From positions 1,240,001-1,304,000 of the forward strand of contig CP172536.1 in the NCBI GenBank assembly GCA_044598425.1: DNA of 64,000 nt, read 5' to 3'. This DNA comes from JAEVLT01 sp044598425 (GTDB taxonomy: Bacteria; Bacillota; Bacilli; Bacillales; Cytobacillaceae). Shown here piece by piece: positions 16,106 to 25,724 of the stretch. The notes beneath the pieces are model-generated. The model ran no database searches, was not told the DNA's origin, and saw only the letters and a list, made by a program, of their open reading frames with translations. The translations under genes were made by a program, and so were the position numbers. The stretch's first letter is position 1, and every line of letters begins with the position of its first letter.

Positions 16106-16135
16106 TTGACAAAAAGTGACGATTTAAAGTATGAT
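16106..16135 (+). promoter_or_regulatory. Promoter of the pyr operon
   Basis: TTGACA (16106-16111), 18 bases, TATGAT (16130-16135). It lies just upstream of the first PyrR site, so the leader would start near 16142. Confidence 0.8.
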
Positions 16136-16160
16136 AACTATAGTTGAATATGCCTTTAAG

Positions 16161-16272
16161 AACAGTCCCGTGAGGCTGAGAAGGAAACGGTTTAGAAATG
16201 GAAGCAAACTGTGCTGCTACATGCGAATGAACTTTTCAGCCTCTCGCCGGATCGGTGAGAGGTTTTATTTTT
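16161..16272 (+). promoter_or_regulatory. PyrR attenuator 1 (pyrR leader)
   Basis: A PyrR binding loop AACAGTCCCGTGAGGCTG (16161-16178) fits the family pattern ARUCCnGnGAGGYU. A terminator follows: CCTCTC (16240-16245) pairs with GAGAGG (16257-16262), extended by CCG/CGG inside, then a T-rich tract. PyrR bound to UMP should stabilise the anti-antiterminator and stop transcription before pyrR. Confidence 0.9.
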
Positions 16273-16293
16273 TAAAAAAGCAGGTGTCAATCA

Positions 16294-16830
16294 ATGAAAC
16301 AAAAAGCTTTGGTTCTTGATGAGCAGGCAATTCGCAGAGCGTTAACGAGAATTGCTCACCAGATTATTGAGAAGAATAAAGGAATAGACGATTGTGTTCT
16401 TGTCGGCATCCGCACACGGGGAATTTATTTGGCAAGACGGCTGGCAGAAAAGATTTTAGGGATTGAAGGACGTTCGATTTCGGTTGGCGAAATCGATATT
16501 ACTCTCTACCGGGATGATTTAACAAAGAAAAGCGATAATCCGCTTGTTAAAGGCTCGGATATTCCAGTCGAAATTACAAATAAAAAAGTGATCCTCGTTG
16601 ATGATGTTCTTTTTACGGGAAGAACAGTACGGGCGGGAATGGATGCCATTATGGACATCGGCCGTCCCGCAGCGATTCAGCTGGCTGTGCTCGCCGACCG
16701 CGGTCACAGGGAACTGCCAATCCGCGCTGATTTTGTAGGAAAAAATATCCCTACTTCAAGTTCTGAAAAAGTCGTCGTTGAATTGATGGAAGTAGATAGC
16801 ATTGATCAAGTTAGTATTTACGACAAATAA
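16294..16830 (+). CDS. pyrR: Pyrimidine operon attenuation protein / uracil phosphoribosyltransferase PyrR
   Basis: RNA-binding regulator that, with UMP or UTP, attenuates the pyr operon; it also has weak uracil phosphoribosyltransferase activity. The 178-residue product shows the PRPP loop VILVDDVLFTGRTVRAGMDA (about 101-120) and the family segment VGIRTRGIYLARRLAE. ATG 16294 follows AGCAGGTG. It is the first gene of the operon and lies between attenuators 1 and 2, so it regulates itself. Confidence 0.97.
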   Translation: MKQKALVLDEQAIRRALTRIAHQIIEKNKGIDDCVLVGIRTRGIYLARRLAEKILGIEGRSISVGEIDITLYRDDLTKKSDNPLVKGSDIPVEITNKKVILVDDVLFTGRTVRAGMDAIMDIGRPAAIQLAVLADRGHRELPIRADFVGKNIPTSSSEKVVVELMEVDSIDQVSIYDK

Positions 16831-16843
16831 ATATCCCTTTTAA

Positions 16844-16938
16844 TAGCAGTCCTGTGAGGCTGACAAAGGGGAGAGCCAAAGGAAACCATTGGCTTTTTCT
16901 ACCTCTTTGTACCTTTGCAGACAAAGAGGTTTTTATTT
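16844..16938 (+). promoter_or_regulatory. PyrR attenuator 2 (pyrR-pyrP)
   Basis: The binding loop TAGCAGTCCTGTGAGGCTGA (16844-16863) is almost the same as in site 1. The terminator is CCTCTTTGT (16902-16910) paired perfectly with ACAAAGAGG (16921-16929), then TTTTTATTT. A GCCAA/TTGGC pairing (about 16875-16893) lies between and is probably part of the alternative fold. Confidence 0.9.
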
Positions 16939-16999
16939 GCAAAACACCTTTAGGAAAGAATCACCATCAAGAGTTTTAATGATTTTAGGGGGAACCAGA

Positions 17000-18301
17000 A
17001 TGTCAAATCAACCAATCTTAGATGTAAAAGATATTCCAAAACCGGGTCAGTGGCTGACGCTGAGCCTGCAGCACTTATTCGCCATGTTTGGAGCCACTAT
17101 TTTAGTACCGTACCTTGTTGGCTTGAGTCCATCGATCGCGCTGATTTCGAGCGGCCTCGGCACATTGGCCTTCCTGCTCCTAACCAAATGGCAAGTGCCA
17201 GCTTACTTGGGGTCATCTTTCGCCTATATTGCTCCTGTTATAGCGGCAAAGGCAGCCGGAGGAGAGGGCGCAGCAATGATTGGCACTTTTCTTGCCGGAC
17301 TGGTATATGCAGTGGTCGCTCTTATTATAAAAAAAGCAGGTTATCGTTGGATTATGAGATTGCTTCCGCCGATTGTCGTCGGACCGGTAATCATTGTAAT
17401 CGGCCTTGCACTGGCTGGCACAGCGGTCGGTATGGCAATGAACAATCCGGTTGGAAAATACAGCTTGCTCTATTTTTCTGTCGCGCTTGTAACGCTTGCG
17501 GCCACAATTATCTTCTCGATTTACTTTAAAGGAATGTTAAGCATCATCCCGATTCTGGCAGGGATCGTTGTCGGTTATATTTATGCCTTGACTGTAGGGA
17601 TTGTGGATTTTAAGCCGGTAATCGAAGCAAAGTGGTTTGAAATGCCTTCATTTATCATCCCGTTTGTTGACTACAAAGTAAAAGTTACTTTGGATATTGC
17701 CATGCTGATGGTTCCGGTGGCGGTTGTCACATTATCTGAGCATATCGGACACCAGCTTGTACTAAGCAAAATTGTCGGCCGCAACTATATTAAAGAACCG
17801 GGTTTGCAGCGATCCATTCTTGGAGATGGGACAGCCACCATGATTTCTGCATTGATTGGCGGGCCGCCGAAAACAACCTACGGTGAAAACATCGGTGTCC
17901 TTGCGATAACAAGAGTGTACAGTGTGTATGTCATTGCCGGTGCCGCAGTGATTGCCGTCATCTTTGGTTTTATTGGAAAAATAACCGCCTTAATCCATTC
18001 CATTCCGACACCGGTAATGGGCGGTGTATCCATCTTGTTATTCGGGATTATAGCTTCCTCAGGATTACGGATGCTTGTTGACAGCAAAATTGATTTCGGT
18101 GATAAGCGGAACCTGGTAATTTCCTCGGTCATTCTTGTCATTGGAATTGGCGGAGCCTTCATTAAAGTATCTGCGTCTTTTCAAATCCAAGGCATGGCGC
18201 TCGCAGCAATATGCGGAATCGTCTTAAACCTTGTTTTGCCAGGCAAACCTGTGGAAGCAGATGATGAAATGTTTGAAACAAATAATGAGAATAATGAATA
18301 A
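17000..18301 (+). CDS. pyrP: Uracil permease
   Basis: Nucleobase:cation symporter of the NCS2 family that imports uracil. The 433-residue product has about 12-14 membrane segments. It opens with PGQWLTLSLQHLFAMFGATI, and the family motif around TLSEHIGHQLVLSKIVGRN and GGPPKTTYGENIG is clear. ATG 17000 is set by TTAGGGGGAA; the open frame extends upstream to 16889 across the terminator of attenuator 2, which is not credible as coding. It lies between attenuators 2 and 3. Confidence 0.96.
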   Translation: MSNQPILDVKDIPKPGQWLTLSLQHLFAMFGATILVPYLVGLSPSIALISSGLGTLAFLLLTKWQVPAYLGSSFAYIAPVIAAKAAGGEGAAMIGTFLAGLVYAVVALIIKKAGYRWIMRLLPPIVVGPVIIVIGLALAGTAVGMAMNNPVGKYSLLYFSVALVTLAATIIFSIYFKGMLSIIPILAGIVVGYIYALTVGIVDFKPVIEAKWFEMPSFIIPFVDYKVKVTLDIAMLMVPVAVVTLSEHIGHQLVLSKIVGRNYIKEPGLQRSILGDGTATMISALIGGPPKTTYGENIGVLAITRVYSVYVIAGAAVIAVIFGFIGKITALIHSIPTPVMGGVSILLFGIIASSGLRMLVDSKIDFGDKRNLVISSVILVIGIGGAFIKVSASFQIQGMALAAICGIVLNLVLPGKPVEADDEMFETNNENNE

Positions 18302-18310
18302 GCCTTTTAA

Positions 18311-18434
18311 ATAAGTCCATGAGAGTCTTATAAGGGTGTCAAGCTTTGTTCAATAAAGTTGCTAGGGGGGGTATACCCTTTTTGCAAGGACAGAACAGCA
18401 CCCTGATCAAAGGATTGGGGTGCTGTTTTTATTA
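18311..18434 (+). promoter_or_regulatory. PyrR attenuator 3 (pyrP-pyrB), divergent binding loop
   Basis: The hairpin ATAAG (18311-18315) with CTTAT (18327-18331) carries TCCATGAGAG in its loop, related to but not the same as TCC(C/T)GTGAGG in sites 1 and 2. The terminator is a 14-base-pair stem (18395-18408 with 18413-18426, two G-T pairs, loop AAAG) followed by TTTTTATT. A second palindrome, GGGTATACCC (18369-18378) followed by five T, lies between and may belong to the antiterminator. Confidence 0.8.
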
Positions 18435-18461
18435 GGGTGAAAAATGAAGGAGGGAAACACG

Positions 18462-19406
18462 GTGAAGCATTTATTTACAACAGCTGAATTGAGCAGTGCT
18501 GAAATGTTTGAGATTCTCGCAGACGCACAGCGTTTCGCTGATGGAATGGTATGGCGACCAAGCGATCAGGTGTTTGCGGCAAATCTATTTTTTGAACCAA
18601 GTACAAGAACGAAGAGCAGCTTTGAAATGGCGGAAAGAAAACTTGGGCTTGGAGTGATCCCGTTTGAAGTGAGTACTTCCAGCGTGCAAAAAGGGGAAAC
18701 ATTGTATGATACCGTCAAAACGCTGGAATCCATTGGCGTAAACGCCGTTGTGATCCGTCATCCGGAGGATCATTACTTCGATTCTTTGACAGGCAGCATA
18801 TCGATTCCAATTATTAATGCAGGTGATGGCTGCGGCCACCATCCAACCCAGTCTCTCCTTGATTTATTAACGATTCAACAGGAATTCGGCCGTTTTGCCG
18901 GACTGAAAGTGGCGATCGTTGGAGATATTCGCCATAGCAGGGTAGCACGTTCGAACGCAGATGCCCTAACCAATTTAGGAGCCGAGGTTACTTTCTCCGG
19001 ACCGGAAGAATGGTTTGATAATCGCATCATGAAAAATGGCCGTTACGAAACGGTAAATGATGCGATTTCAAATGCGGATGTTGTCATGCTTTTGCGTGTG
19101 CAGCACGAACGCCACCAGGACAGCGGCATTGGCCGCTTTAGCGCGAAGCAGTACCATGAGCAATTTGGTTTAACGGTCGAGCGGGAAAAATGGATGAAGC
19201 CTGGAAGTATTATTATGCATCCGGCGCCGGTCAATCGAAACGTTGAAATTGCAGATAGTCTCGTGGAATGTGAACGTTCAAGGATCTTTAAGCAAATGCA
19301 AAACGGTGTATTCGTAAGGATGGCTGTTTTGAAAAGATCATTAGAAAGCGTACAAGGAGGACTAATCAATGAAACTACTCATTCAAAATACAAGGTATAT
19401 AGTTAA
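18462..19406 (+). CDS. pyrB: Aspartate carbamoyltransferase catalytic subunit
   Basis: Joins carbamoyl phosphate and aspartate, the committed step of pyrimidine synthesis. The 314-residue product has the carbamoyl phosphate motif FFEPSTRTKSSFE (about 46-58), GDGCGHHPTQSLLDL, GDIRHSRVARSN and the aspartate-site HPAPVNR. The usual STRTR is STRTK here, a form I believe occurs in other Firmicutes. GTG 18462 is set by AAGGAGGGAAA; an ATG at 18444 precedes that site. The C-terminus (about 10 residues longer than in B. subtilis) overlaps pyrC by 38 bases. Confidence 0.96.
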   Translation: MKHLFTTAELSSAEMFEILADAQRFADGMVWRPSDQVFAANLFFEPSTRTKSSFEMAERKLGLGVIPFEVSTSSVQKGETLYDTVKTLESIGVNAVVIRHPEDHYFDSLTGSISIPIINAGDGCGHHPTQSLLDLLTIQQEFGRFAGLKVAIVGDIRHSRVARSNADALTNLGAEVTFSGPEEWFDNRIMKNGRYETVNDAISNADVVMLLRVQHERHQDSGIGRFSAKQYHEQFGLTVEREKWMKPGSIIMHPAPVNRNVEIADSLVECERSRIFKQMQNGVFVRMAVLKRSLESVQGGLINETTHSKYKVYS

Positions 19407-20655
19407 TTGCGGACAAGTCAAACAGGGAGATATTTTAATTGAAGATGGGAAAATCAAAGAAATTGGTTCAGAGCTAAAAACACCAGTGGATCAAACCATC
19501 GATGCTTCAGGTTTAGTGGCAGCTCCGGGATTTATTGATCTTCACGTCCACCTCCGCGAGCCGGGCGGCGAGAAAAAAGAAACGATTGCAACAGGCACGC
19601 TTGCAGCGGCAAGAGGCGGTTTTACAACGATTGCTGCCATGCCGAACACAAGACCTGTCCCAGACACAAAGCAGCAAATGGAATGGCTTCAGTCACGAAT
19701 TCAGGAAAAGGCACATGTCCGCGTTCTTCCATATGCATCCATTACGGTAAGAGAGCTCGGTCAGGAATTAACGGACTTTTCCGGACTAAAAGAATCCGGA
19801 GCGTTTGCTTTAACAGATGATGGCGTAGGGGTCCAATCAGCGGCTGTCATGCTTGAAGCAATGAAAAAAGCAGCCAATTGCGGCATGGCGATCGTTGCCC
19901 ATTGTGAAGAAAACACATTGATAAACAAAGGCTGCGTACACGAAGGTACTTTTTCAAAAAAACACGGCTTAAATGGGATACCATCCGTCTGTGAATCCGT
20001 ACAGATTGCCCGGGATGTATTGCTTGCTGAGCAGGCCGGATGCCACTATCATGTTTGCCACATCAGCACAAAAGAATCGGTTCGGATTGTGCGTGATGCC
20101 AAGCGGGCGGGCATTCGCGTCACTGCGGAAGTAACGCCGCATCATCTATTATTAAGTGAGGATGATATACCGGGGTTTGATGCGAATTATAAAATGAATC
20201 CACCGCTTCGCAGCCGTGCCGACCGTGATGCATTAATCGAAGGACTTTTAGATGGGACGATCGATTTTATTGCAACAGATCATGCACCGCATACGGCGGA
20301 AGAAAAAAGTGAAGGCATGCAGCTCGCGCCGTTTGGAATCGTCGGATTGGAAACCGCTTTCCCACTGCTATATACAAATTTTGTTATGCAAAATAAGATG
20401 ACGCTCGAAGAACTGATTGAATGGATGACAATAAAGCCAGCAGAAGCGTTCGGCCTGCCATATGGAAAAATTGAAATTGGCGCTGCCGCAGATATCGTGC
20501 TGTTAAATTTACAAGAAGAGCGTTCGATTAACCGAGAGGAATTTTTATCAAAAGGAAAAAATACTCCATTTGCTGGCTGGAAATGCAAAGGCTGGCCGGT
20601 CATGACAATTGTTGATGGAAAAATTGCTTGGCAAGAAGGGCGTGTATACGTATGA
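19369..20655 (+). CDS. pyrC: Dihydroorotase
   Basis: Zinc amidohydrolase that cyclises carbamoyl aspartate to dihydroorotate. The 428-residue product has the metal motif DLHVHLREPG (about 57-66), further histidines in AIVAHCEE and CHYHVCHIST, and the catalytic Asp in ATDHAPHTAEEK. It is type I, as in B. subtilis (428 residues). ATG 19369 follows CAAGGAGGA inside the end of pyrB. Its stop overlaps pyrAA by four bases. Confidence 0.97.
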   Translation: MKLLIQNTRYIVNCGQVKQGDILIEDGKIKEIGSELKTPVDQTIDASGLVAAPGFIDLHVHLREPGGEKKETIATGTLAAARGGFTTIAAMPNTRPVPDTKQQMEWLQSRIQEKAHVRVLPYASITVRELGQELTDFSGLKESGAFALTDDGVGVQSAAVMLEAMKKAANCGMAIVAHCEENTLINKGCVHEGTFSKKHGLNGIPSVCESVQIARDVLLAEQAGCHYHVCHISTKESVRIVRDAKRAGIRVTAEVTPHHLLLSEDDIPGFDANYKMNPPLRSRADRDALIEGLLDGTIDFIATDHAPHTAEEKSEGMQLAPFGIVGLETAFPLLYTNFVMQNKMTLEELIEWMTIKPAEAFGLPYGKIEIGAAADIVLLNLQEERSINREEFLSKGKNTPFAGWKCKGWPVMTIVDGKIAWQEGRVYV

Positions 20656-21734
20656 AAAGACAATTAATTTTAGAAGATGGAACCATTTTTATCGGCAAAG
20701 CTTTTGGCAGCGACACCGACACAGTCGGCGAAGTAGTCTTTAACACCGGGATGACAGGCTATCAGGAAATTCTTTCAGATCCATCATACTGCGGGCAAAT
20801 TGTCACGCTTACATACCCGCTAATCGGTAATTACGGAATCAACCGTGATGATTTCGAATCGATCACGCCGGCAGTGAAGGGCTTCATTGTGAAGGAAACG
20901 GCTGACTTTCCGTCCAACTGGAGATCGGAACGGACGCTTGATGAGTATTTTAAACGAAAAAAAATTCCTGGAATTTCCGGAATCGACACAAGAAAGCTAA
21001 CGAGAATTATCCGTCAGTATGGAGCGCTTAAAGGAATGATTTGCAGCATTGAACGCGATGCAGACGAAGCTCTCGAAATGCTTCGCTCCAAGGATCTGCC
21101 AACCAATCAAGTAAGCCAAGTATCAACGAAAAACCCATATCCGAGTCCGGGACGGGGCAAACGGGTGGTACTTGTAGATTTTGGTATGAAGCACGGTATA
21201 TTGCGTGAATTAAATCAGCGTGACTGCGATGTCATTGTCGTTCCTTATAATACAACAGCGGAGGAAATTCTCCAGCTTCGACCTGATGGAATCATGCTCT
21301 CTAACGGACCTGGTGACCCGAAAGATGTACCGGAAGGGATTGAAATGATCAAGGGAGTTTTAGGTAAAGTTCCCTTGTTCGGCATCTGTCTTGGTCATCA
21401 ATTATTTGCGCTTGCCTGCGGTGCAGAAACCGTTAAAATGAAATTTGGCCACCGCGGTTCTAACCACCCGGTAAAAGACTTGCGAACTGGAAAAGTTGCG
21501 ATCACCGCCCAAAACCATGGCTACACAGTTGAAAACGATTCGATCCAAAATACAAGGTTGGAAGTCACGCATATAGCGATTAACGATGAGAGCATAGAAG
21601 GCCTTAAACATTTGGATTACCAGGCTTTTACGGTGCAATACCATCCGGAAGCATCTCCGGGACCGGAAGATGCAAATGAACTTTTCGACCAATTTATCGA
21701 TATGATGATTTCCGAAAAACAGGAGGTTCGCTAA
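20652..21734 (+). CDS. pyrAA: Carbamoyl phosphate synthase small subunit (pyrimidine)
   Basis: Glutaminase subunit that supplies ammonia to PyrAB. The 360-residue product has the CPSase small-chain N-domain (GMTGYQEILSDPSYCGQIV) and a class I glutamine amidotransferase domain. The nucleophile is Cys246 in GICLGHQ, and His331/Glu333 are in HPEA. ATG 20652 overlaps the pyrC stop (ATGA) and has AGAAGGG upstream. An earlier in-frame start at 20628 has no ribosome site. Confidence 0.96.
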   Translation: MKRQLILEDGTIFIGKAFGSDTDTVGEVVFNTGMTGYQEILSDPSYCGQIVTLTYPLIGNYGINRDDFESITPAVKGFIVKETADFPSNWRSERTLDEYFKRKKIPGISGIDTRKLTRIIRQYGALKGMICSIERDADEALEMLRSKDLPTNQVSQVSTKNPYPSPGRGKRVVLVDFGMKHGILRELNQRDCDVIVVPYNTTAEEILQLRPDGIMLSNGPGDPKDVPEGIEMIKGVLGKVPLFGICLGHQLFALACGAETVKMKFGHRGSNHPVKDLRTGKVAITAQNHGYTVENDSIQNTRLEVTHIAINDESIEGLKHLDYQAFTVQYHPEASPGPEDANELFDQFIDMMISEKQEVR

Positions 21735-21735
21735 T

Positions 21736-24700
21736 ATGCCAAAACGGACAGATATTCAAACCATACTTGTAATCGGCTCAGGACCGATTGTGATCGGGCA
21801 GGCAGCGGAATTTGATTATGCCGGCACACAGGCCTGCATAGCGCTCAAAGAAGAAGGATACCGCGTTATTCTTGTCAACTCCAATCCGGCAACAATTATG
21901 ACAGATACGGAAATTGCGGATGTCGTTTATATCGAGCCGCTGACACTGGATTTTGTCAGCCGGATTATTCGCAAAGAACGGCCGGATGCCCTCCTTGCCA
22001 CTCTCGGGGGGCAGACAGGTTTAAATCTGGCTGTTCAGCTAGCAAAATCAGGCGTTTTAGAAGAATGCCGAGTTGAGATGCTTGGCACGAAGCTGGCAGC
22101 GATCGAAAAAGCAGAGGATCGGGAATTGTTCCGCAATTTAATGAATGAGCTCGGCGAACCGGTTCCTGATAGTGCCATCATCCATCAATTTGAAGAAGCA
22201 GAACGTTTTGTTGCAGAAACCGGCTACCCGGTTATCGTCCGTCCCGCCTATACCCTTGGCGGCACAGGTGGCGGGATTTGCCACAATCATCAAGAGCTTG
22301 AGGAAATCGTTACAAGCGGCTTAAAGAACAGTCCAGTCCATCAATGTCTGTTGGAAAAAAGCATTGCCGGATACAAAGAAATTGAATACGAAGTCATGCG
22401 TGATTCTAATGACAACGCCATTGTTGTCTGCAATATGGAAAACATTGATCCTGTCGGTATTCATACCGGCGATTCCATCGTTGTTGCCCCGAGCCAGACA
22501 CTTAGCGACAGAGAATATCAGTTATTGCGCAATGTTTCCTTAAAAATTATCCGTGCACTTGAAATCGAAGGCGGCTGCAATGTGCAGCTGGCACTTGATC
22601 CAAACAGCTTCCATTATTACATCATCGAAGTAAACCCAAGGGTAAGCCGTTCATCAGCGTTAGCATCCAAGGCTACGGGCTATCCGATTGCCAAGCTAGC
22701 CGCGAAAATTGCTGTTGGCTTAACGCTGGATGAAATGTTGAACCCGGTTACGGGGAAAACGTATGCGAGCTTCGAACCAGCGCTTGACTATGTCGTGACC
22801 AAGATCCCAAGATGGCCATTTGATAAATTCGAATCTGGCAACCGTTCGCTTGGAACACAGATGAAAGCGACAGGGGAAGTGATGGCGATCGGACGAAGCT
22901 TTGAAGAGTCATTGCTGAAGGCGATTCGCTCCCTTGAAGCAGGCGTATATCATTTTGAATTAAAAGGGGCAGCCGAGATTGCTGATCAGCTTTTAGAAAA
23001 GCGGATTCGCAAGGCAGGCGATGAGCGGCTGTTTTATATCGCCGAAGCATTGAAACGCGGAGTGAGTATCGATGTAATCCATGAATGGAGTAAAATCGAT
23101 CTGTTTTTCCTTCATAAATTCGCTGGTTTAACCGCTTTTGAAAAAAAGCTTCGGGATCATCCGTTTGATGCGGAAGTTTTAAAAGAAGCGAAACAGAAAG
23201 GATTTGCTGACATTAAAATTGCCGAGCTCTGGGAATCAACAGAACTTGATGTATACAAGTGGCGCAATGGGAAAGGGATTGTTCCAGTTTTTAAAATGGT
23301 CGACACATGCGCAGCCGAGTTCGAATCGGAAACCCCTTATTATTACGGAACATATGAGGAAGAAAATGAATCAGTACGAACAGAGCGAAAAAGTGTGATT
23401 GTTCTGGGATCCGGACCGATCCGCATCGGACAGGGAATTGAATTCGACTATGCCACAGTCCATTCGGTCAAAGCGATTAAAGAGGCCGGATATGAAGCGA
23501 TCATCATTAATAACAATCCTGAAACAGTTTCGACGGATTTCAGCATCTCTGATAAGCTGTATTTTGAGCCTCTGACGATTGAAGATGTAATGCAGATTAT
23601 CGATCTTGAAAAACCGGAGGGCGTTGTCGTTCAATTTGGCGGGCAAACGGCTATTAATCTTGCCGCCAAGTTAGTAGAACACGGTGTGAAGATTTTAGGC
23701 ACCAGTCTGGAAAATGTCGACAGGGCAGAAGACAGAGATAAATTCGAGCAGGCTCTTCAAGAGCTGGCCATACCGATGCCACTTGGAAAAACGGCTCTTT
23801 CAGTTGGCGAAGCGCTTGAGATTGCCGAAGAAATTGGCTATCCGGTTCTCGTCCGTCCATCGTACGTCCTTGGCGGAAGAGCGATGGAGATTGTCTACCG
23901 AAAAGAAGAATTGCTTCATTATATGGAAAACGCGGTAAAAATCAATCCGGAACATCCTGTTTTAATTGACCGTTATTTAACCGGAAAGGAAATTGAAGTA
24001 GATGCCATTTGCGATGGAGTCAATGTGCTGATCCCCGGTATCATGGAGCATATTGAGCGGGCGGGAGTGCATTCAGGTGATTCGATTGCTGTCTATCCGA
24101 CGCAAACCTTGTCCAAAGACGTGAAACAGCAGCTCGTTGAGTTCACCGAAAAATTAGCAAAAGGGCTCAGTATCATTGGCTTGCTCAATATTCAGTACGT
24201 GCTTTCCGATGGAAAGGTTTATGTCCTTGAAGTTAACCCGCGTTCAAGCCGGACGGTTCCGTTTTTAAGCAAAATTACAAAGGTGCCAATGGCGAAGATT
24301 GCCACAAAAGCGATTTTAGGGGTTTCGCTTACTGCGCAAGGCTATACGCCAGGACTTCTTCCTGAAAAAGAAGGTGTATTTGTAAAAGTGCCCGTTTTCT
24401 CATTTGCCAAATTGCGGGATGTCGATATTACCCTCGGCCCTGAAATGAAATCAACCGGAGAAGTGATGGGCAAAGACAGCACGCTTGAAAAAGCGCTGTA
24501 CAAAGGTCTTGTCGCCTCGGGAATGACGATTCAAAAGTTCGGCACCGTATTGTTTACAGTTGCCGATAAAGATAAGGAAGAAGCATTGCAGCTGGCCAAG
24601 CGCTTTGCAGCAAATGGCTATCAGCTGATGGCGACAAACGGAACGGCTGACGTTCTTAGAAAGAGCGGTCTCCCTGTTAAAGTCATTGGTAAAATTGGTT

Positions 24701-24948
24701 CAGACGGCCGGACACTTATCGATGTGATCCATCAAGGTGAAGTGCAGTTCATCATCAATACACTGACAAAAGGAAAACAGCCGGAGCGCGATGGTTTCCG
24801 GATCCGCCGGGAAGCAGTGGAAAATGGCATTCCATGTTTAACTTCTTTAGATACTGCCGATGCGATTTTAAAAGTGATCGAATCGATGAACTTTTCAGCA
24901 GAAGCAATGGATGCGGAAAATGCCGAAGAGGAGGCTGTGTTTTCGTGA
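21736..24948 (+). CDS. pyrAB: Carbamoyl phosphate synthase large subunit (pyrimidine)
   Basis: Makes carbamoyl phosphate from bicarbonate, ammonia and two ATP. The 1070-residue product has two homologous ATP-grasp halves, each starting with a GSGPI.IGQ.-EFDY motif (about residues 13-27 and 557-571), with RPAYTLGGTGGG in the first and RPSYVLGGRAMEI in the second. An allosteric C-terminal MGS-like domain (about 930-1070) follows. ATG 21736 is one base after the pyrAA stop, with CAGGAGG. The stop overlaps pyrK (GTGA). Length agrees with B. subtilis (1071). Confidence 0.98.
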   Translation: MPKRTDIQTILVIGSGPIVIGQAAEFDYAGTQACIALKEEGYRVILVNSNPATIMTDTEIADVVYIEPLTLDFVSRIIRKERPDALLATLGGQTGLNLAVQLAKSGVLEECRVEMLGTKLAAIEKAEDRELFRNLMNELGEPVPDSAIIHQFEEAERFVAETGYPVIVRPAYTLGGTGGGICHNHQELEEIVTSGLKNSPVHQCLLEKSIAGYKEIEYEVMRDSNDNAIVVCNMENIDPVGIHTGDSIVVAPSQTLSDREYQLLRNVSLKIIRALEIEGGCNVQLALDPNSFHYYIIEVNPRVSRSSALASKATGYPIAKLAAKIAVGLTLDEMLNPVTGKTYASFEPALDYVVTKIPRWPFDKFESGNRSLGTQMKATGEVMAIGRSFEESLLKAIRSLEAGVYHFELKGAAEIADQLLEKRIRKAGDERLFYIAEALKRGVSIDVIHEWSKIDLFFLHKFAGLTAFEKKLRDHPFDAEVLKEAKQKGFADIKIAELWESTELDVYKWRNGKGIVPVFKMVDTCAAEFESETPYYYGTYEEENESVRTERKSVIVLGSGPIRIGQGIEFDYATVHSVKAIKEAGYEAIIINNNPETVSTDFSISDKLYFEPLTIEDVMQIIDLEKPEGVVVQFGGQTAINLAAKLVEHGVKILGTSLENVDRAEDRDKFEQALQELAIPMPLGKTALSVGEALEIAEEIGYPVLVRPSYVLGGRAMEIVYRKEELLHYMENAVKINPEHPVLIDRYLTGKEIEVDAICDGVNVLIPGIMEHIERAGVHSGDSIAVYPTQTLSKDVKQQLVEFTEKLAKGLSIIGLLNIQYVLSDGKVYVLEVNPRSSRTVPFLSKITKVPMAKIATKAILGVSLTAQGYTPGLLPEKEGVFVKVPVFSFAKLRDVDITLGPEMKSTGEVMGKDSTLEKALYKGLVASGMTIQKFGTVLFTVADKDKEEALQLAKRFAANGYQLMATNGTADVLRKSGLPVKVIGKIGSDGRTLIDVIHQGEVQFIINTLTKGKQPERDGFRIRREAVENGIPCLTSLDTADAILKVIESMNFSAEAMDAENAEEEAVFS

Positions 24949-25724
24949 AGCGAAAAGAATTGTGCAAAATTATCAGCCAAAAGGAAATTGCCGAGGATAT
25001 ATATGAGCTGACGGTAAAAGGGGAGTTGGTAAATGAAATTCATGCTCCCGGTCAGTTTGTTCATATCAAGGTAAATAATGGAATGGATCCGCTTTTACGG
25101 CGGCCGATCAGCATCTCGTCTTTTGATCCGGTCAAACAGGAAATTACCATGATTTACCGCAAGGAAGGCCGTGGAACTTCCCTTCTCTCGGCAAAAGAAG
25201 TTGGTATGAATGCAGATATCCTTGGCCCGCTAGGGAATGGTTTTCCCGTAGAGGAAACGCTCGAAGACGGCACCGCTTTACTCGTTGGTGGAGGCATAGG
25301 GGTTCCTCCTTTGTTTGAACTTTCACGACAACTTTCGGCAAAAGGTGTCAAGGTCATCCATGTGCTCGGATTTCAAACGGCATCAGCGGTTTTTTATGAA
25401 GATAAATTTTCGCAATATGGCGACGTATATGTGGCCACAGTGGATGGAACATATGGAGAAAAGGGGTTTGTGACAGACGTCATTAATCAGCATCAACTTG
25501 CCTTTGATGTGCTGTACGCCTGCGGACCGATGCCGATGTTAAAAGCATTGGAACAGGAATTTCCTGACAAAAAAGTCTTTCTATCATTAGAAGAACGGAT
25601 GGGCTGCGGCATTGGCGCCTGCTTTGCCTGCGTTTGCAAAAAGGGCGATGATCCGCTGGGAACGGGCTATAAAAAAGTTTGCAGCGATGGACCCGTTTTT
25701 CGGGCAGGGGAGGTTGTATTATGA
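24945..25724 (+). CDS. pyrK: Dihydroorotate dehydrogenase B electron transfer subunit
   Basis: FAD and [2Fe-2S] subunit that passes electrons from PyrD to NAD+. The 259-residue product has a ferredoxin-reductase-like FAD domain (RRPISISSFD), an NAD domain (LLVGGGIGVPPLFELSRQL, YACGPMPML) and a C-terminal cysteine cluster MGCGIGACFACVCK...VCSDGP. GTG 24945 overlaps the pyrAB stop and has GAGGAGG upstream; the frame is open further upstream only as an overlap with pyrAB. Its presence shows that PyrD is the class 1B enzyme. Confidence 0.96.
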   Translation: MKRKELCKIISQKEIAEDIYELTVKGELVNEIHAPGQFVHIKVNNGMDPLLRRPISISSFDPVKQEITMIYRKEGRGTSLLSAKEVGMNADILGPLGNGFPVEETLEDGTALLVGGGIGVPPLFELSRQLSAKGVKVIHVLGFQTASAVFYEDKFSQYGDVYVATVDGTYGEKGFVTDVINQHQLAFDVLYACGPMPMLKALEQEFPDKKVFLSLEERMGCGIGACFACVCKKGDDPLGTGYKKVCSDGPVFRAGEVVL

